Below, piece by piece: positions 39,601 through 44,265 of a DNA stretch of 62,178 nt; the first letter of the stretch is position 1; every line of letters begins with the position of its first letter. This DNA is from a virus. The position numbers and the translations under genes were made by a program. Where the stretch lies: the IMG/VR virus record IMGVR_UViG_3300032431_000082, positions 1-62,178 of that record, one strand, 5' to 3'. The notes beneath the pieces were generated by a model. That model worked only from the letters and a program-made list of their open reading frames with translations. It was not told the DNA's origin and did not search any database.

Positions 39601-40327
39601 ATTCCTTGCTACTAAGAGGGGTACGTGGTTGCAGGGGTATACCAACCCTATGGGTTCAGATAGTCCATTCTTTGTAGGTACAGCGCAGCAAGCGATAGAG
39701 TGGGAGTTCCAGAAGACTATAGAGCTCAATATGGATTACACGGGGGATAGGGTAGCATCATCTATCGTAGACCCATCCATATATGGGTACAGCCCTACAG
39801 CCCCCACCAATAGTGCACTGAGACCTGACTCTGTAGTAGATAATATGATCTCCTCTGAGATTAAGTTACGTGGTCAGTTACATAATCAGACCATCATAGG
39901 GCAGTACATATGGAGGTCTATACTATCATCTGCCAGTAATAAGGAGGTCATCCTCAAGGAGGAGAGGAGGCACATACAAGCCTCATATGATAGGGTGGTT
40001 GCTATTATGGCCCCCAGTGCAGTGGCTGGGACTACCCTATCAATTAGGGAGCAAGTAGATATGAAGGCAGTCGCTACTCTTACTGCATCCATTAAGAAGG
40101 CAGTATCTGATGGTACACCGAAGGGCGTGACCTTAAAGGTGAACTTACCAGCAGCGCACCCTAGTAGTATACAGGCCCCCACGCCTGCCCCTCTGATGGT
40201 AGATAAGGCCCGGTCTACTACCAATCAGAAGGTTGTGGTAAAGAAGACTTACAGCCCATTGAATGTGTACTTCATGGATGTTGTAATACAAGCCGTCGCA
40301 TACCCCGGGCATAGCGCCTTAACGTAG
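30698..40327 (+). CDS. giant tape-measure-like virion protein with N-terminal staphylococcal-nuclease domain, 3209 aa
   Basis: ATG 30698 follows AGGGGGGT, a strong ribosome binding site. Residues ~44-200 form a staphylococcal (thermo)nuclease domain: DADTFTVKIDG (54-64), RLEGVDAPE (70-78) and KDKFGRYVGDI (139-149). The residues equivalent to the catalytic set are all present (D54/D56, R70, D75, E78, R144). The rest alternates long helical stretches with many Gly/Ala-rich hydrophobic hairpins such as GTLMGGLSGRVGGALIGTLA, repeated at least ten times. This is typical of tape-measure proteins that span the tail tube and enter the host membrane. If it sets tail length at ~1.5 angstrom per residue, the tail would be several hundred nanometres long. 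I see no lysozyme or peptidase motif. The fused nuclease might act on host or incoming DNA at injection. This is inference. Confidence 0.85.
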   Translation: MGGSGWDEGYMQRYPTQQYGHGVRNDISNTGMRPISSRGGSSKLVRGVITNIADADTFTVKIDGDRKIIRLEGVDAPELSHKSQVWDALNPWSRYSNSNGYNPLSAVGKAFNQPFGWEGTERVKELVGDGTVSVSFKEKDKFGRYVGDIITGEGKSVAQTLIKEGYAHPYQPGTRFYSSDVFTPELRKEWLKTVEQGKGLYSDPSYIMPVEYKHPTIGTIVSMLIPLQESTASKTNRALIERQVVEDRAKALGIPQGFASLASKDQGYLLPASMGGSYFYARGQYNALMRQAGLTENIITNDDASVATSMYQVGYLAKHGRNANSLPQDVGSTVVAGALVGTLMGGLSGRVGGALIGTLAGGLLGAGVGLTTSYVTQYDKELTGGGLGAAINEWGASNDWGRLYKDEVGFIPSITGLIGRVLDRTYLYASPSGALWGDKDNGQVIGKGGLSYPGESKGFFETFLSKGTEIAIGAASSVALYLAIGEPINILLGEMMKGEVESLINVGASANTFRGGMVQGIFARQLTTGMGIGATNVTEYREELLREIGSTTRADYEGLERARSMVDYLSVERKAVVGSQIMVQHDPRTTKGKALLESAMADLQRMEGAYGMKGFYSLDRMGASVYHMSTLTRERSGTLMENTLKPFILEHIDPYTEGSEGARELRKGLSNVVNEMKRPAFLDVELNDSSSRALAFIRDVEERSQVLLQANPRISNAWQQARADVVLTGKYAKVDDDIANVTFRLKNAGKDRASRVASVIQEVLDLVPLPITQFRAVSKHFGGGVESSKDIKVLGDIFSFDEVTNSIGRALQGTGGLSEYLAEYKALSNTLGPDLGVLNAITEGPGRILQHIKERREVVKSLEASSVAISKMERSLFASGNIRWGHEIPADMLQRVEDEVVQGMKAMNPALDIASTKVQAEIYRATQMKLGPLVDPLVREITLIDDVMLDVLKIPGARGEVGSKAMSIIGETLRSRQHASYMSGVTKKKLDRVRAGWGKDATSGVTKGKLGTAAISIIALSLFAEKLVRTTDGVSIFTQLTTALSLRAEGIQVSSEFKGDALLPTVAGMPLDYLLAAGLFVPAHYIASAKQGQRILTYAMRRDTVAKALNITASELSGAISGAVPHPKVTSFNGGMVGIELFPNTPRVVLHMSGVEDDFMRMSFAALEGNKWRNTAAAWALSLVAMTVLTKGIAGAMNTSRSMTSSGTLDSTVLGSLGAVAAGSILGRTMGGKGIVLGTIVGAVVGAAIGTVTSSMREGREGTLDPIALGLVGVGVGKAVGGKGRRGLAGALIGGGLGLVAGMFTSFLKVGRDDWETVNKKEGTILADMTTYVKRVKDRARAGDASRLELMGAYYAMGWMKTLRGKEQEPGYVRGGTQVIAKQAVLPNLQMFMAESIKGATYNEDGSMRTMGTSYYSVGIQGPIVTGISIPIPLPFKVTRDARGTVGLALNEDPNVGTFMGDFSTVRTAILTTLTGLGLITGTANLAQAGIRSLATRTPFMKNMLDGGWDKGIRGVVTALTDTALILPSSALRISMSMTGVDYMVAGKAFMPKVMPAIQSPSSIAQGMLQTPTTIGTRSALTDPSFYGRHIGRALIWGVLGAAAGSALGAVMSSSPTDPYASQAGSTTGGVIGAVAGSGLYMAAALTKESRLGAGIISRMGRPRIPLPNTLKKVIGRGAGVLALMATLGTLFTSSTFGIAIGMDKPPSWSGYQERGNAAFNAESTRKLEGEYFPSWVPILGYKAPTDATGAIPNLEAGGWTYQRAMTVAMYATVSTAAMTMYGGMGKSAGDTVDEYMRLVRRKRPAPTDNIMAQARESILQWKASHLEKDIDTILRRGHDIGGDALASNLQEYHNASKVLYDNKIHKAVQITPNISQEVETALDTVVSKGRGIGVSLKLLPDLLPRRALKGATLLGAVALGVGLVTASMGKDSMDRLYDHLDGGNSLMRSIGDTVRLFTGTDRSINEESLLAKQYVKEGGGINLLTNRKMLKGSKELGATASSLWKQMSELIVFDAPNAFVGVQVLGGVTLRRGEFGDRVTPYLQVQGAGADLSTATYSMSASFLFNSIGTSQDLHFNMVNAMRELQTLTKENVPITQAHLRRASIGILSYTAKMQPLAKPRKYSVPSAGALSAAAKDPLIALALSHRQAVTKQMAHQPPESLISAMLKEDMNPAYNGMDSSLMGAILTGSKLISSTFGNMMREVRIHGIKAFSVSKNGLRDDTVPLAQGEWIEDEVATGISGKTSLTDSPLWTPARMLLGVLPTPIAYTVGLTAVGTLGMFAAASVGGFFLNREVNAIEEALDKHYSRDWFLRRKVGEYEIYPHRVARVVSPAGTQLTPHNLYTISEGKHGAMYSINPHLTDNVTTRGVAQSAVILPPAKVHQIVEIAQDAINSSLKTNGVLFGDYMRTQPYLQQVTNAVTNVHGKPMRVSTLVDEISSPVLDVVDRYFTALDNTSLVSKVLVGKDVVEYRVPFLSIFTNAPIEQIVANPKSWGSVYGEGFQASIANRFADGMQPYNTVVTPTGVELLDPVGTYKDEIKKVIREVVESELHQSGSLLKLNKGAVKTDEDGILHLVQRALDKLRDKGGPLGKMRHEWAGMATPLPLDVADRFEELLGESIDMGHNATPHATTQPGRRMGPGVSSTPRGIGGGMSDAEWRARRSKPTNWGKVQKGAGVLTETLFSVFSLFEATDIWGAFGRAAEAYAPDSTYTTGEQKELAQEAGYVGAMSLLSAGVMAGVMFVGGKLVAGIGVMVGLAGALITGGVGLTFGSIASLVGLGLLAIGAIGTATYGLVNLLAPQGIKDSVNGWVSNTGSAIGKGLGGAGTAITTGVTATAKGVSKVFDWSVNTLANTVDTVGKKTGATGVAMLGGAIGGIALGGAIASLSYVAGSGAVMAAGAGIAGVLGLGAGAAAIAGGAVIAGGVALTSALVMGLWGTLDPKGMQRVWSKITSTLSGATKDVPMIGEGFLATKRGTWLQGYTNPMGSDSPFFVGTAQQAIEWEFQKTIELNMDYTGDRVASSIVDPSIYGYSPTAPTNSALRPDSVVDNMISSEIKLRGQLHNQTIIGQYIWRSILSSASNKEVILKEERRHIQASYDRVVAIMAPSAVAGTTLSIREQVDMKAVATLTASIKKAVSDGTPKGVTLKVNLPAAHPSSIQAPTPAPLMVDKARSTTNQKVVVKKTYSPLNVYFMDVVIQAVAYPGHSALT

Positions 40328-40442
40328 CTCATGGGATAACTAACCACAGTGCCCACATCAAGCATACACGCCCATATAACACACTCACCATATTGATAGA
40401 AATGGAGGTATAGAGACACGACAATGTAATAGGAAGTAATGA

Positions 40443-41192
40443 ATGCCGAGCCCTAATCCGATATATGATCACCTGAAGACGTACCTAAGATCAGGGTTCG
40501 CTACGGGTAATGATTGGGTAGTAGATGTACCTTGCGGTACAGTGACTATCACTAGCGAAGAGATGAGGTCAGCCCTTGGTATTGTATATAAGAACAATAG
40601 GTCGGGGCATAGATTGGCGGAGTATGTGTGGCGCACTGCGCGCAGTAGGGACGATATATCTAATGCCTATAACATAGACCCATCCACATTGAAGAGGCGG
40701 TGTGATAGGTGGATGGAGAACGTACTACTACAGTTACCACATGAATTGACTGGTAGTAATATCTCTGACCTCAGAGGGTACTGTAAGTTACCCATTACCT
40801 CTGATAAGAAGATGAGGGAGTCACTACTTATCTACATGAGGGATCAGTATAGTCATTACGGTGCCACAACCCCCTGGACATATAAAGATTATATAGTAGA
40901 GAAGCCAGCCTTGAAGGAAGCAATAAGGAAGATACACTTAACTGACCCGCACTTATTTAGCTTAGCAGAGCATATGTGGAGGGCATCCAGTATGTCCAAG
41001 AATAGTATTGCTAGGTATAAGAATACTGACCCATCAACCTTACGCAGGAACTGGGATAAGTTCCTCAATATGGTATTCAATTGGGCACTCAATGGTGATG
41101 TAGGGGATGGGGAACTACCACCTATTGACTTAGGGTTACTGGGGTCATACACTGTATACACGTACCCCAAAGGTAGTAACCCTTTATATTAA
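40443..41192 (+). CDS. DNA-binding-type protein with duplicated helix-turn-helix module, 249 aa
   Basis: AGGAAGTA precedes ATG 40443. The protein holds two copies of one module: LAEYVWRTARSRDDISNAYN then IDPSTLKRRCDRWMENVL, and LAEHMWRASSMSKNSIARYK then NTDPSTLRRNWDKFLNMVF. The repeated 'I...Y..DPSTL+R..D++' looks like a helix-turn-helix in which 'DPSTLRR' starts the recognition helix. A regulator, or a DNA-recognition component of packaging, would fit its position next to the possible small terminase gene, which it overlaps by one base. The 115 bases upstream (40328-40442) are non-coding and probably hold a promoter; I see no firm motif there. Confidence 0.6.
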   Translation: MPSPNPIYDHLKTYLRSGFATGNDWVVDVPCGTVTITSEEMRSALGIVYKNNRSGHRLAEYVWRTARSRDDISNAYNIDPSTLKRRCDRWMENVLLQLPHELTGSNISDLRGYCKLPITSDKKMRESLLIYMRDQYSHYGATTPWTYKDYIVEKPALKEAIRKIHLTDPHLFSLAEHMWRASSMSKNSIARYKNTDPSTLRRNWDKFLNMVFNWALNGDVGDGELPPIDLGLLGSYTVYTYPKGSNPLY

Positions 41193-41893
41193 TGACTATT
41201 ATGAGTGATACAATAACGTCTGCACTGGTGCAGTGGAAGGGGCGATTGAAGGCTTACCTATTGAGTAAGTCATTAGTAGGTGTCCCCACAGTGGTGACAT
41301 TGTTAGAAGATATAGATGACATTATTACGTCCATGGATACCCCAGTAGAAGGGGGGTTAACATTAAATGATGTCCATACCATAGATAGATTGGGGTGTGG
41401 GTTGGCGGTGCTATCAATGTACTGTGATGGCATGGATACATCAGCGATAGCTCGCGCAGTGCACACACAGACTGGTATGGAGATCAGTGGTCAGGAGGTA
41501 CAGAAGTGGATCAATACCTATGAACAATCGGGGGTAGTGCGTAGGAGTACCATGACCAACCTATCCATATTCGATACCAAGAGTCGTATGGAAGATATAT
41601 TGATGATGTTACAGACCACATTATCGGAGGTAGAGGCGGCCGATGAGAGTGAGTTCTCTAGAGCTAAGACTACTAGGTACGAGGTGAAGTTAGCGGCTAT
41701 AGGGCAGATACGCTCCTCAGTCAAGGATGCGAGGCAAGTGATAGAGGCTTTACACCAGATGAATACGTACCGTGAGCTAGCAGACATCATACTGCAGGAG
41801 ATAAGGATGGAGAGCCCATCCGCACAGCAGAGGATAATGAGGCGCTTAAAGGAGAAGGGTGCCATCATTAAGGCCATAATGCCCGCAGCATAG
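41192..41893 (+). CDS. helix-turn-helix protein, possible terminase small subunit, 233 aa
   Basis: The start is ATG 41192, overlapping the previous stop, or ATG 41201. An N-terminal HTH-like segment reads DTSAIARAVHTQTGMEISGQ, followed by EVQKWINTYEQSG; a long helical region follows (residues ~125-200) and a basic C-terminus QQRIMRRLKEKGAIIKAI. An HTH plus an oligomerising helical domain is the usual layout of small terminases and of some phage regulators. It is 12 kb from terL, farther than usual, so the assignment is tentative. A strong bidirectional terminator follows immediately. Confidence 0.5.
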   Translation: MTIMSDTITSALVQWKGRLKAYLLSKSLVGVPTVVTLLEDIDDIITSMDTPVEGGLTLNDVHTIDRLGCGLAVLSMYCDGMDTSAIARAVHTQTGMEISGQEVQKWINTYEQSGVVRRSTMTNLSIFDTKSRMEDILMMLQTTLSEVEAADESEFSRAKTTRYEVKLAAIGQIRSSVKDARQVIEALHQMNTYRELADIILQEIRMESPSAQQRIMRRLKEKGAIIKAIMPAA

Positions 41894-41922
41894 TCCTATA
41901 CAATTATCTCTATTGAATATAG

Positions 41923-41951
41923 CGACGGGCCCTTTATTATAGGGTCCGTCG
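41923..41951. terminator. bidirectional terminator between convergent genes
   Basis: CGACGGGCCCT (41923-41933) pairs with AGGGTCCGTCG (41941-41951), 11 pairs with one G-U, around a TTATTAT loop. It lies between the plus-strand gene ending at 41893 and the minus-strand gene ending at 41957. Confidence 0.8.
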
Positions 41952-41956
41952 TATGT

Positions 41957-42172
41957 TTACCCCAGCCACCCTGGGAATAGTCCTGTGTACTGGTAATCGG
42001 GCCCTGTACCCAGTAATCCCAGGGTGGGAGTTACATTACCGTAGTAACCATTGAGTATGGTCTTATCAGGCTCTAAGGGGGCCATAGATTGTACTAGTGC
42101 AATGATCTCATCCTGTGTCATGACCTTACTCTGTAGTAGGCTGAGTAGCCCTTCTTTACTTATTGAATCCAT
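41957..42172 (-). CDS. unrecognised small protein, 71 aa
   Basis: It begins MDSISKEGLLSLLQSKVMTQ, a helical segment, and ends in a Gly/Tyr-rich tail (TGPDYQYTGLFPGWLG). This is the last gene of a minus-strand string of very small genes (42994 to 41957). The tail resembles Gly/aromatic-rich ends of small virion proteins, but there is no family match. Confidence 0.6.
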   Translation of the reverse strand: MDSISKEGLLSLLQSKVMTQDEIIALVQSMAPLEPDKTILNGYYGNVTPTLGLLGTGPDYQYTGLFPGWLG

Positions 42173-42205
42173 TACTGGTAATCCTTATGTATGTGTGGAG
42201 AGTAG

Positions 42206-42230
42206 GTCGCTACGCTCCCAGCGTTGCTAG
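42206..42230. repeat. dispersed palindromic repeat, family A
   Basis: GTCGCTACGCTCCCAGCGTT followed by GCTAG; arms AGCGTAGC/GCAACGCT in reverse complement with one mismatch and a GGG loop. Near-copies at 3871 and 26952. It overlaps the stop codon of the small gene at 42227-42325. Confidence 0.75.
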
Positions 42231-42325
42231 ACTGTACTCCTTGATAGGGTGGTCAACATATCACGTACATCGGTTGTCTTAATATCTTCTAGCTCTGCAT
42301 TGATAGCGGTATGTACTAGCTTCAT
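42227..42325 (-). CDS. small ORF or downstream fragment of a split gene, 32 aa
   Basis: It reads MKLVHTAINAELEDIKTTDV then RDMLTTLSRSTV, a well-formed amphipathic helix with genome-typical codons. A GTG directly before the ATG is also possible. It starts 8 bases after the stop of the gene at 42334-42462, in another frame. It may be the displaced 3' half of that gene, split by the family B repeat at 42341-42360. Its own end coincides with a family A repeat. Confidence 0.4.
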   Translation of the reverse strand: MKLVHTAINAELEDIKTTDVRDMLTTLSRSTV

Positions 42326-42333
42326 CACCCCAC

Positions 42334-42462
42334 TCAAGAAGGGTCGTGGCCCACGGCACTACTTGTCATAGTATTGAGTAGCTGTTGTAATGACTGTAGT
42401 TCATTGCGACCCATATCTTTAAACAGTCGCCTTAGTTCTGGCTGGACGTCCTTTATATCCAC
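42334..42462 (-). CDS. small protein, 42 aa, C-terminus formed by a dispersed repeat
   Basis: GTG 42462 has CAGGAG nine bases upstream. It reads MDIKDVQPELRRLFKDMGRN, then a helical ELQSLQQLLNTMTSSAV and finally GHDPS. The last residues are encoded by the family B repeat (42341-42360), so the natural C-terminus was probably different. The protein is short but its helix pattern, codon use and Shine-Dalgarno support it. It overlaps the end of the gene at 42419-42583. Confidence 0.5.
   Translation of the reverse strand: MDIKDVQPELRRLFKDMGRNELQSLQQLLNTMTSSAVGHDPS
42341..42360. repeat. dispersed palindromic repeat, family B
   Basis: GGGTCGTGGCCCACGGCACT; the CGTGG/CCACG arms are self-complementary. 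Related copies are at 50110-50128 (GTCGTGGCCTACGGCACT), 21246-21301 and, with a different loop, 25931-25977. Confidence 0.75.
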
Positions 42463-42583
42463 TGATAATAGCTCCTGTGATTACTTGTACATCAATTGTT
42501 ATACGTGGTATGCGGCGTGCTGGTTGGTAAGTAATTGTCTCATCTGGGATGAGTACAGCACCTATAGGCGTATCAATCATCAT
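42419..42583 (-). CDS. unrecognised small protein, 54 aa
   Basis: It starts at ATG 42583 (or the ATG next to it at 42580), overlapping the stop of the upstream small gene. It reads MMIDTPIGAVLIPDETITYQ and continues with a basic PARRIPRITIDVQVI. The composition is beta-rich and genome-typical. The longer open frame to 42628 would overlap the upstream gene needlessly. No family is recognised. Confidence 0.5.
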   Translation of the reverse strand: MMIDTPIGAVLIPDETITYQPARRIPRITIDVQVITGAIISGYKGRPARTKATV

Positions 42584-42731
42584 ATAGGTAGATATTGGTA
42601 CCACCTGATAGGTCATCACCATCCACATCTTCTGGTATGTAGATGTACTCAGGTACCGATGGCGCTGTAAGAGTGTTGATAGTGTCTGGGACTGTATTAG
42701 GGTCAGACAGTGTAGGGCCTGGAGTAATCAT
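42573..42731 (-). CDS. unrecognised small acidic protein, 52 aa
   Basis: ATG 42731 has GAGGTG about six bases upstream. It reads MITPGPTLSDPNTVPDTINT, then LTAPSVPEYIYIPEDVDGDD and ends NIYLYDD. It is acidic and proline-rich, probably extended in structure. It starts 18 bases after the stop of the gene at 42749-42994 and overlaps the next small gene, so it belongs to a tight minus-strand string of tiny genes. Confidence 0.5.
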   Translation of the reverse strand: MITPGPTLSDPNTVPDTINTLTAPSVPEYIYIPEDVDGDDLSGGTNIYLYDD

Positions 42732-42748
42732 GTCATCACCTCAATAAG

Positions 42749-42994
42749 TTAATCATCACTGGATGTAATAGTATCCGCTAACCTATAGATACCATCTGGT
42801 ATAATAGGCACCCCTAACATATACACTAAGGTACCCGGGGGTGGCATAGAGTTTAAGGAGTCGCCTGGTTCTATGATTCTACCGCATGCCTGTAGTTGCT
42901 TACCATCTACAATTGCGGGCCCTTGTGGGGAGTTATACTTATTATTGTGATCCCATTGTCCTGTAGTGACCTTATATATGCCATCTTTAGTCAT
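42749..42994 (-). CDS. unrecognised small protein, 81 aa
   Basis: It begins MTKDGIYKVTTGQWDHNNKY and contains GTLVYMLGVPIIPDGIYRLA; both halves carry a 'DGIY' motif, suggesting a small internal duplication or two matching strands. It is the first gene of the minus-strand string and lies just behind tRNA-Arg. No family is recognised. Confidence 0.55.
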   Translation of the reverse strand: MTKDGIYKVTTGQWDHNNKYNSPQGPAIVDGKQLQACGRIIEPGDSLNSMPPPGTLVYMLGVPIIPDGIYRLADTITSSDD

Positions 42995-43013
42995 AGTACG
43001 TTCTTATTGTTAA

Positions 43014-43087
43014 TGGAGCTAGCAGGACTCGAACCTGCGACCTTGACGATAGGAATGTCCTGTTCTATCCATCTGAACTATAGCTCC
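43014..43087 (-). tRNA. tRNA-Arg(CCT)
   Basis: On the minus strand the acceptor arm is GGAGCTA/TAGCTCC, the D arm GTTC/GAAC, and the T arm GCAGG-TTCGAGT-CCTGC. The seven-base anticodon loop is TTCCTAT, giving anticodon CCT (arginine, codon AGG), with U33 and A37 as expected. The anticodon stem has only three good pairs (G28-C42, A29-U41, C30-G40) and mismatches at both ends, which is unusual. The discriminator is A and CCA is not encoded. AGG is a frequent arginine codon in this phage. Confidence 0.88.
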
Positions 43088-43092
43088 GCGCC

Positions 43093-43114
43093 CCCTACAT
43101 TATAGGTTGTAGGG
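43093..43114. terminator. hairpin between nuclease gene and tRNA
   Basis: CCCTACA (43093-43099) pairs with TGTAGGG (43108-43114). It lies in the 38-base gap between the end of the nuclease gene and the 5' end of tRNA-Arg, and could stop transcription or mark a processing point for the tRNA precursor. Confidence 0.45.
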
Positions 43115-43125
43115 TACCCATCTAT

Positions 43126-44202
43126 TTAATCACAACCCCAGCATTGTACTTTGAAGGGGCATTCCTTACCATACCACTTAGTGCAGGGTGAGTCATACTC
43201 AGAGGGTGTGTGTAGGGGGAAGTAATCAGCCTCTATAGCCTTATGCACCCCCAGTAATGATGATAGCACCTTGTCCTTGTGCGTACTGGGTGGTGACCAT
43301 ATAAGCTTACCAGAGCGTACGTGATTGATACCTACACCTTCTACAACGTGCCCTGTGAGTTGCTCATACGCCCATGCGTACGCTAACAATTGCGGGTTAG
43401 TAGATACTTCATCTGGGGAAGGTGGCGCTCCAGCAGAGGTCTTATGGTCTATAATAGATAGCTTACCATTGTACATGGCTACTAAGTCGATAGAGCCTGA
43501 TAAGTGTATCCCCTTACCGCCACCGTATTCAGTAGGCAATAGGACAGGATTTATCATACGCTCATCATACTTAGATAATCCTAGCTCGACATACAGTACA
43601 TTTAACTCAGGTACCACGTACTTAGTCATTAGAGCATACGCCTCAGCATAGGCATCGCATAGTGAGAATGAGAGCCCTTTACCTATAGATAGGGCATCTA
43701 AACCATCCTTCAGCATACCTTGACCCAAGCCTGCCATAGCATCCTTCCACGCAGTAGTCGATTGTGGTACTGATGGCACATCCCCCTTAGCAGTGCGTAT
43801 AGGGTTAGGCCCAGTATAGGATATAGAAGCCCTCTCATATAGGGAGCGCACGCCATGCGCGTACCGCAATAGGTCAGCATATATATCCCCATCATTACCA
43901 TCTATAAGGTTCAAGTCAATGAGACAAGCCTCAGAGGTAGACTCAAACATATCTATTACCGTACCCTTACCTAAAAAGTACATCTCTAGTGCATTGTGCG
44001 CTAGTGAACCCACGACTGTGGAGTATGAGGATGTGTACTCTCTCTTCTGTCTCTCTATGTATTGTAAGCGGTATGCCTCACCACACTTCAAGTAAGTCTG
44101 TAATCTACTGACAGAATAGTAAGTGTATTGATCCCTGGGTATATCCTTAGTGGATATGATGGGATTAGCTAAGACAGTCTTTGGGGAGGTTAATGTTTGC
44201 AT
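43126..44202 (-). CDS. RecB/Cas4-like PD-(D/E)XK exonuclease with iron-sulfur cysteines, 358 aa
   Basis: ATG 44202 is chosen; the open frame to a GTG at 44241 would run through the shared operator. The RecB-family N-terminus YYSVSRLQTYLKCGEAYRLQ (residues 28-47) is followed by GSLAHNAL (H69) and the nuclease core GSIDLV (D239) and IIDHKTS (D252, K254). One cysteine near the N-terminus (C40) and a C-terminal group C340-x7-C348-x5-C354-x2-C357 match the four-cysteine iron-sulfur arrangement of Cas4/AddB-type nucleases. It is likely a DNA-end processing exonuclease for phage recombination or replication, divergent from a RuvC-like resolvase. There are no CRISPR genes or arrays nearby. Confidence 0.85.
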   Translation of the reverse strand: MQTLTSPKTVLANPIISTKDIPRDQYTYYSVSRLQTYLKCGEAYRLQYIERQKREYTSSYSTVVGSLAHNALEMYFLGKGTVIDMFESTSEACLIDLNLIDGNDGDIYADLLRYAHGVRSLYERASISYTGPNPIRTAKGDVPSVPQSTTAWKDAMAGLGQGMLKDGLDALSIGKGLSFSLCDAYAEAYALMTKYVVPELNVLYVELGLSKYDERMINPVLLPTEYGGGKGIHLSGSIDLVAMYNGKLSIIDHKTSAGAPPSPDEVSTNPQLLAYAWAYEQLTGHVVEGVGINHVRSGKLIWSPPSTHKDKVLSSLLGVHKAIEADYFPLHTPSEYDSPCTKWYGKECPFKVQCWGCD

Positions 44203-44215
44203 TAGGTATGCGGAA

Positions 44216-44240
44216 TGTGTTATGTTATAAGTATAACACA
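44216..44240. promoter_or_regulatory. 25-bp palindromic operator between divergent nuclease and resolvase genes
   Basis: TGTGTTAT (44216-44223) and ATAACACA (44233-44240) are perfect inverted repeats around GTTATAAGT, whose centre is also nearly palindromic. The site lies between the ATG at 44202 (minus) and the ATG at 44266 (plus) and overlaps TATAA-like -10 sequences in both directions. It is well placed for one dimeric repressor to control both genes. Confidence 0.6.
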
Positions 44241-44265
44241 CTCACTACATTTAGTAGTAAAACAT

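Noticed and set aside
32809-39729. Several long minus-strand frames (249-333 residues) under the tape-measure-like gene
   Set aside because: Shadows of the Gly/Ala-rich coding strand; Pro/Ala/Asn-rich and featureless.
42374-42670. 98-residue plus-strand frame
   Set aside because: It is opposite the string of tiny minus-strand genes, which have better starts and more natural composition.
42896-43105. Plus-strand frame with ELAGLEPATL
   Set aside because: This peptide is the well-known artefact of reading the complement of a tRNA gene.
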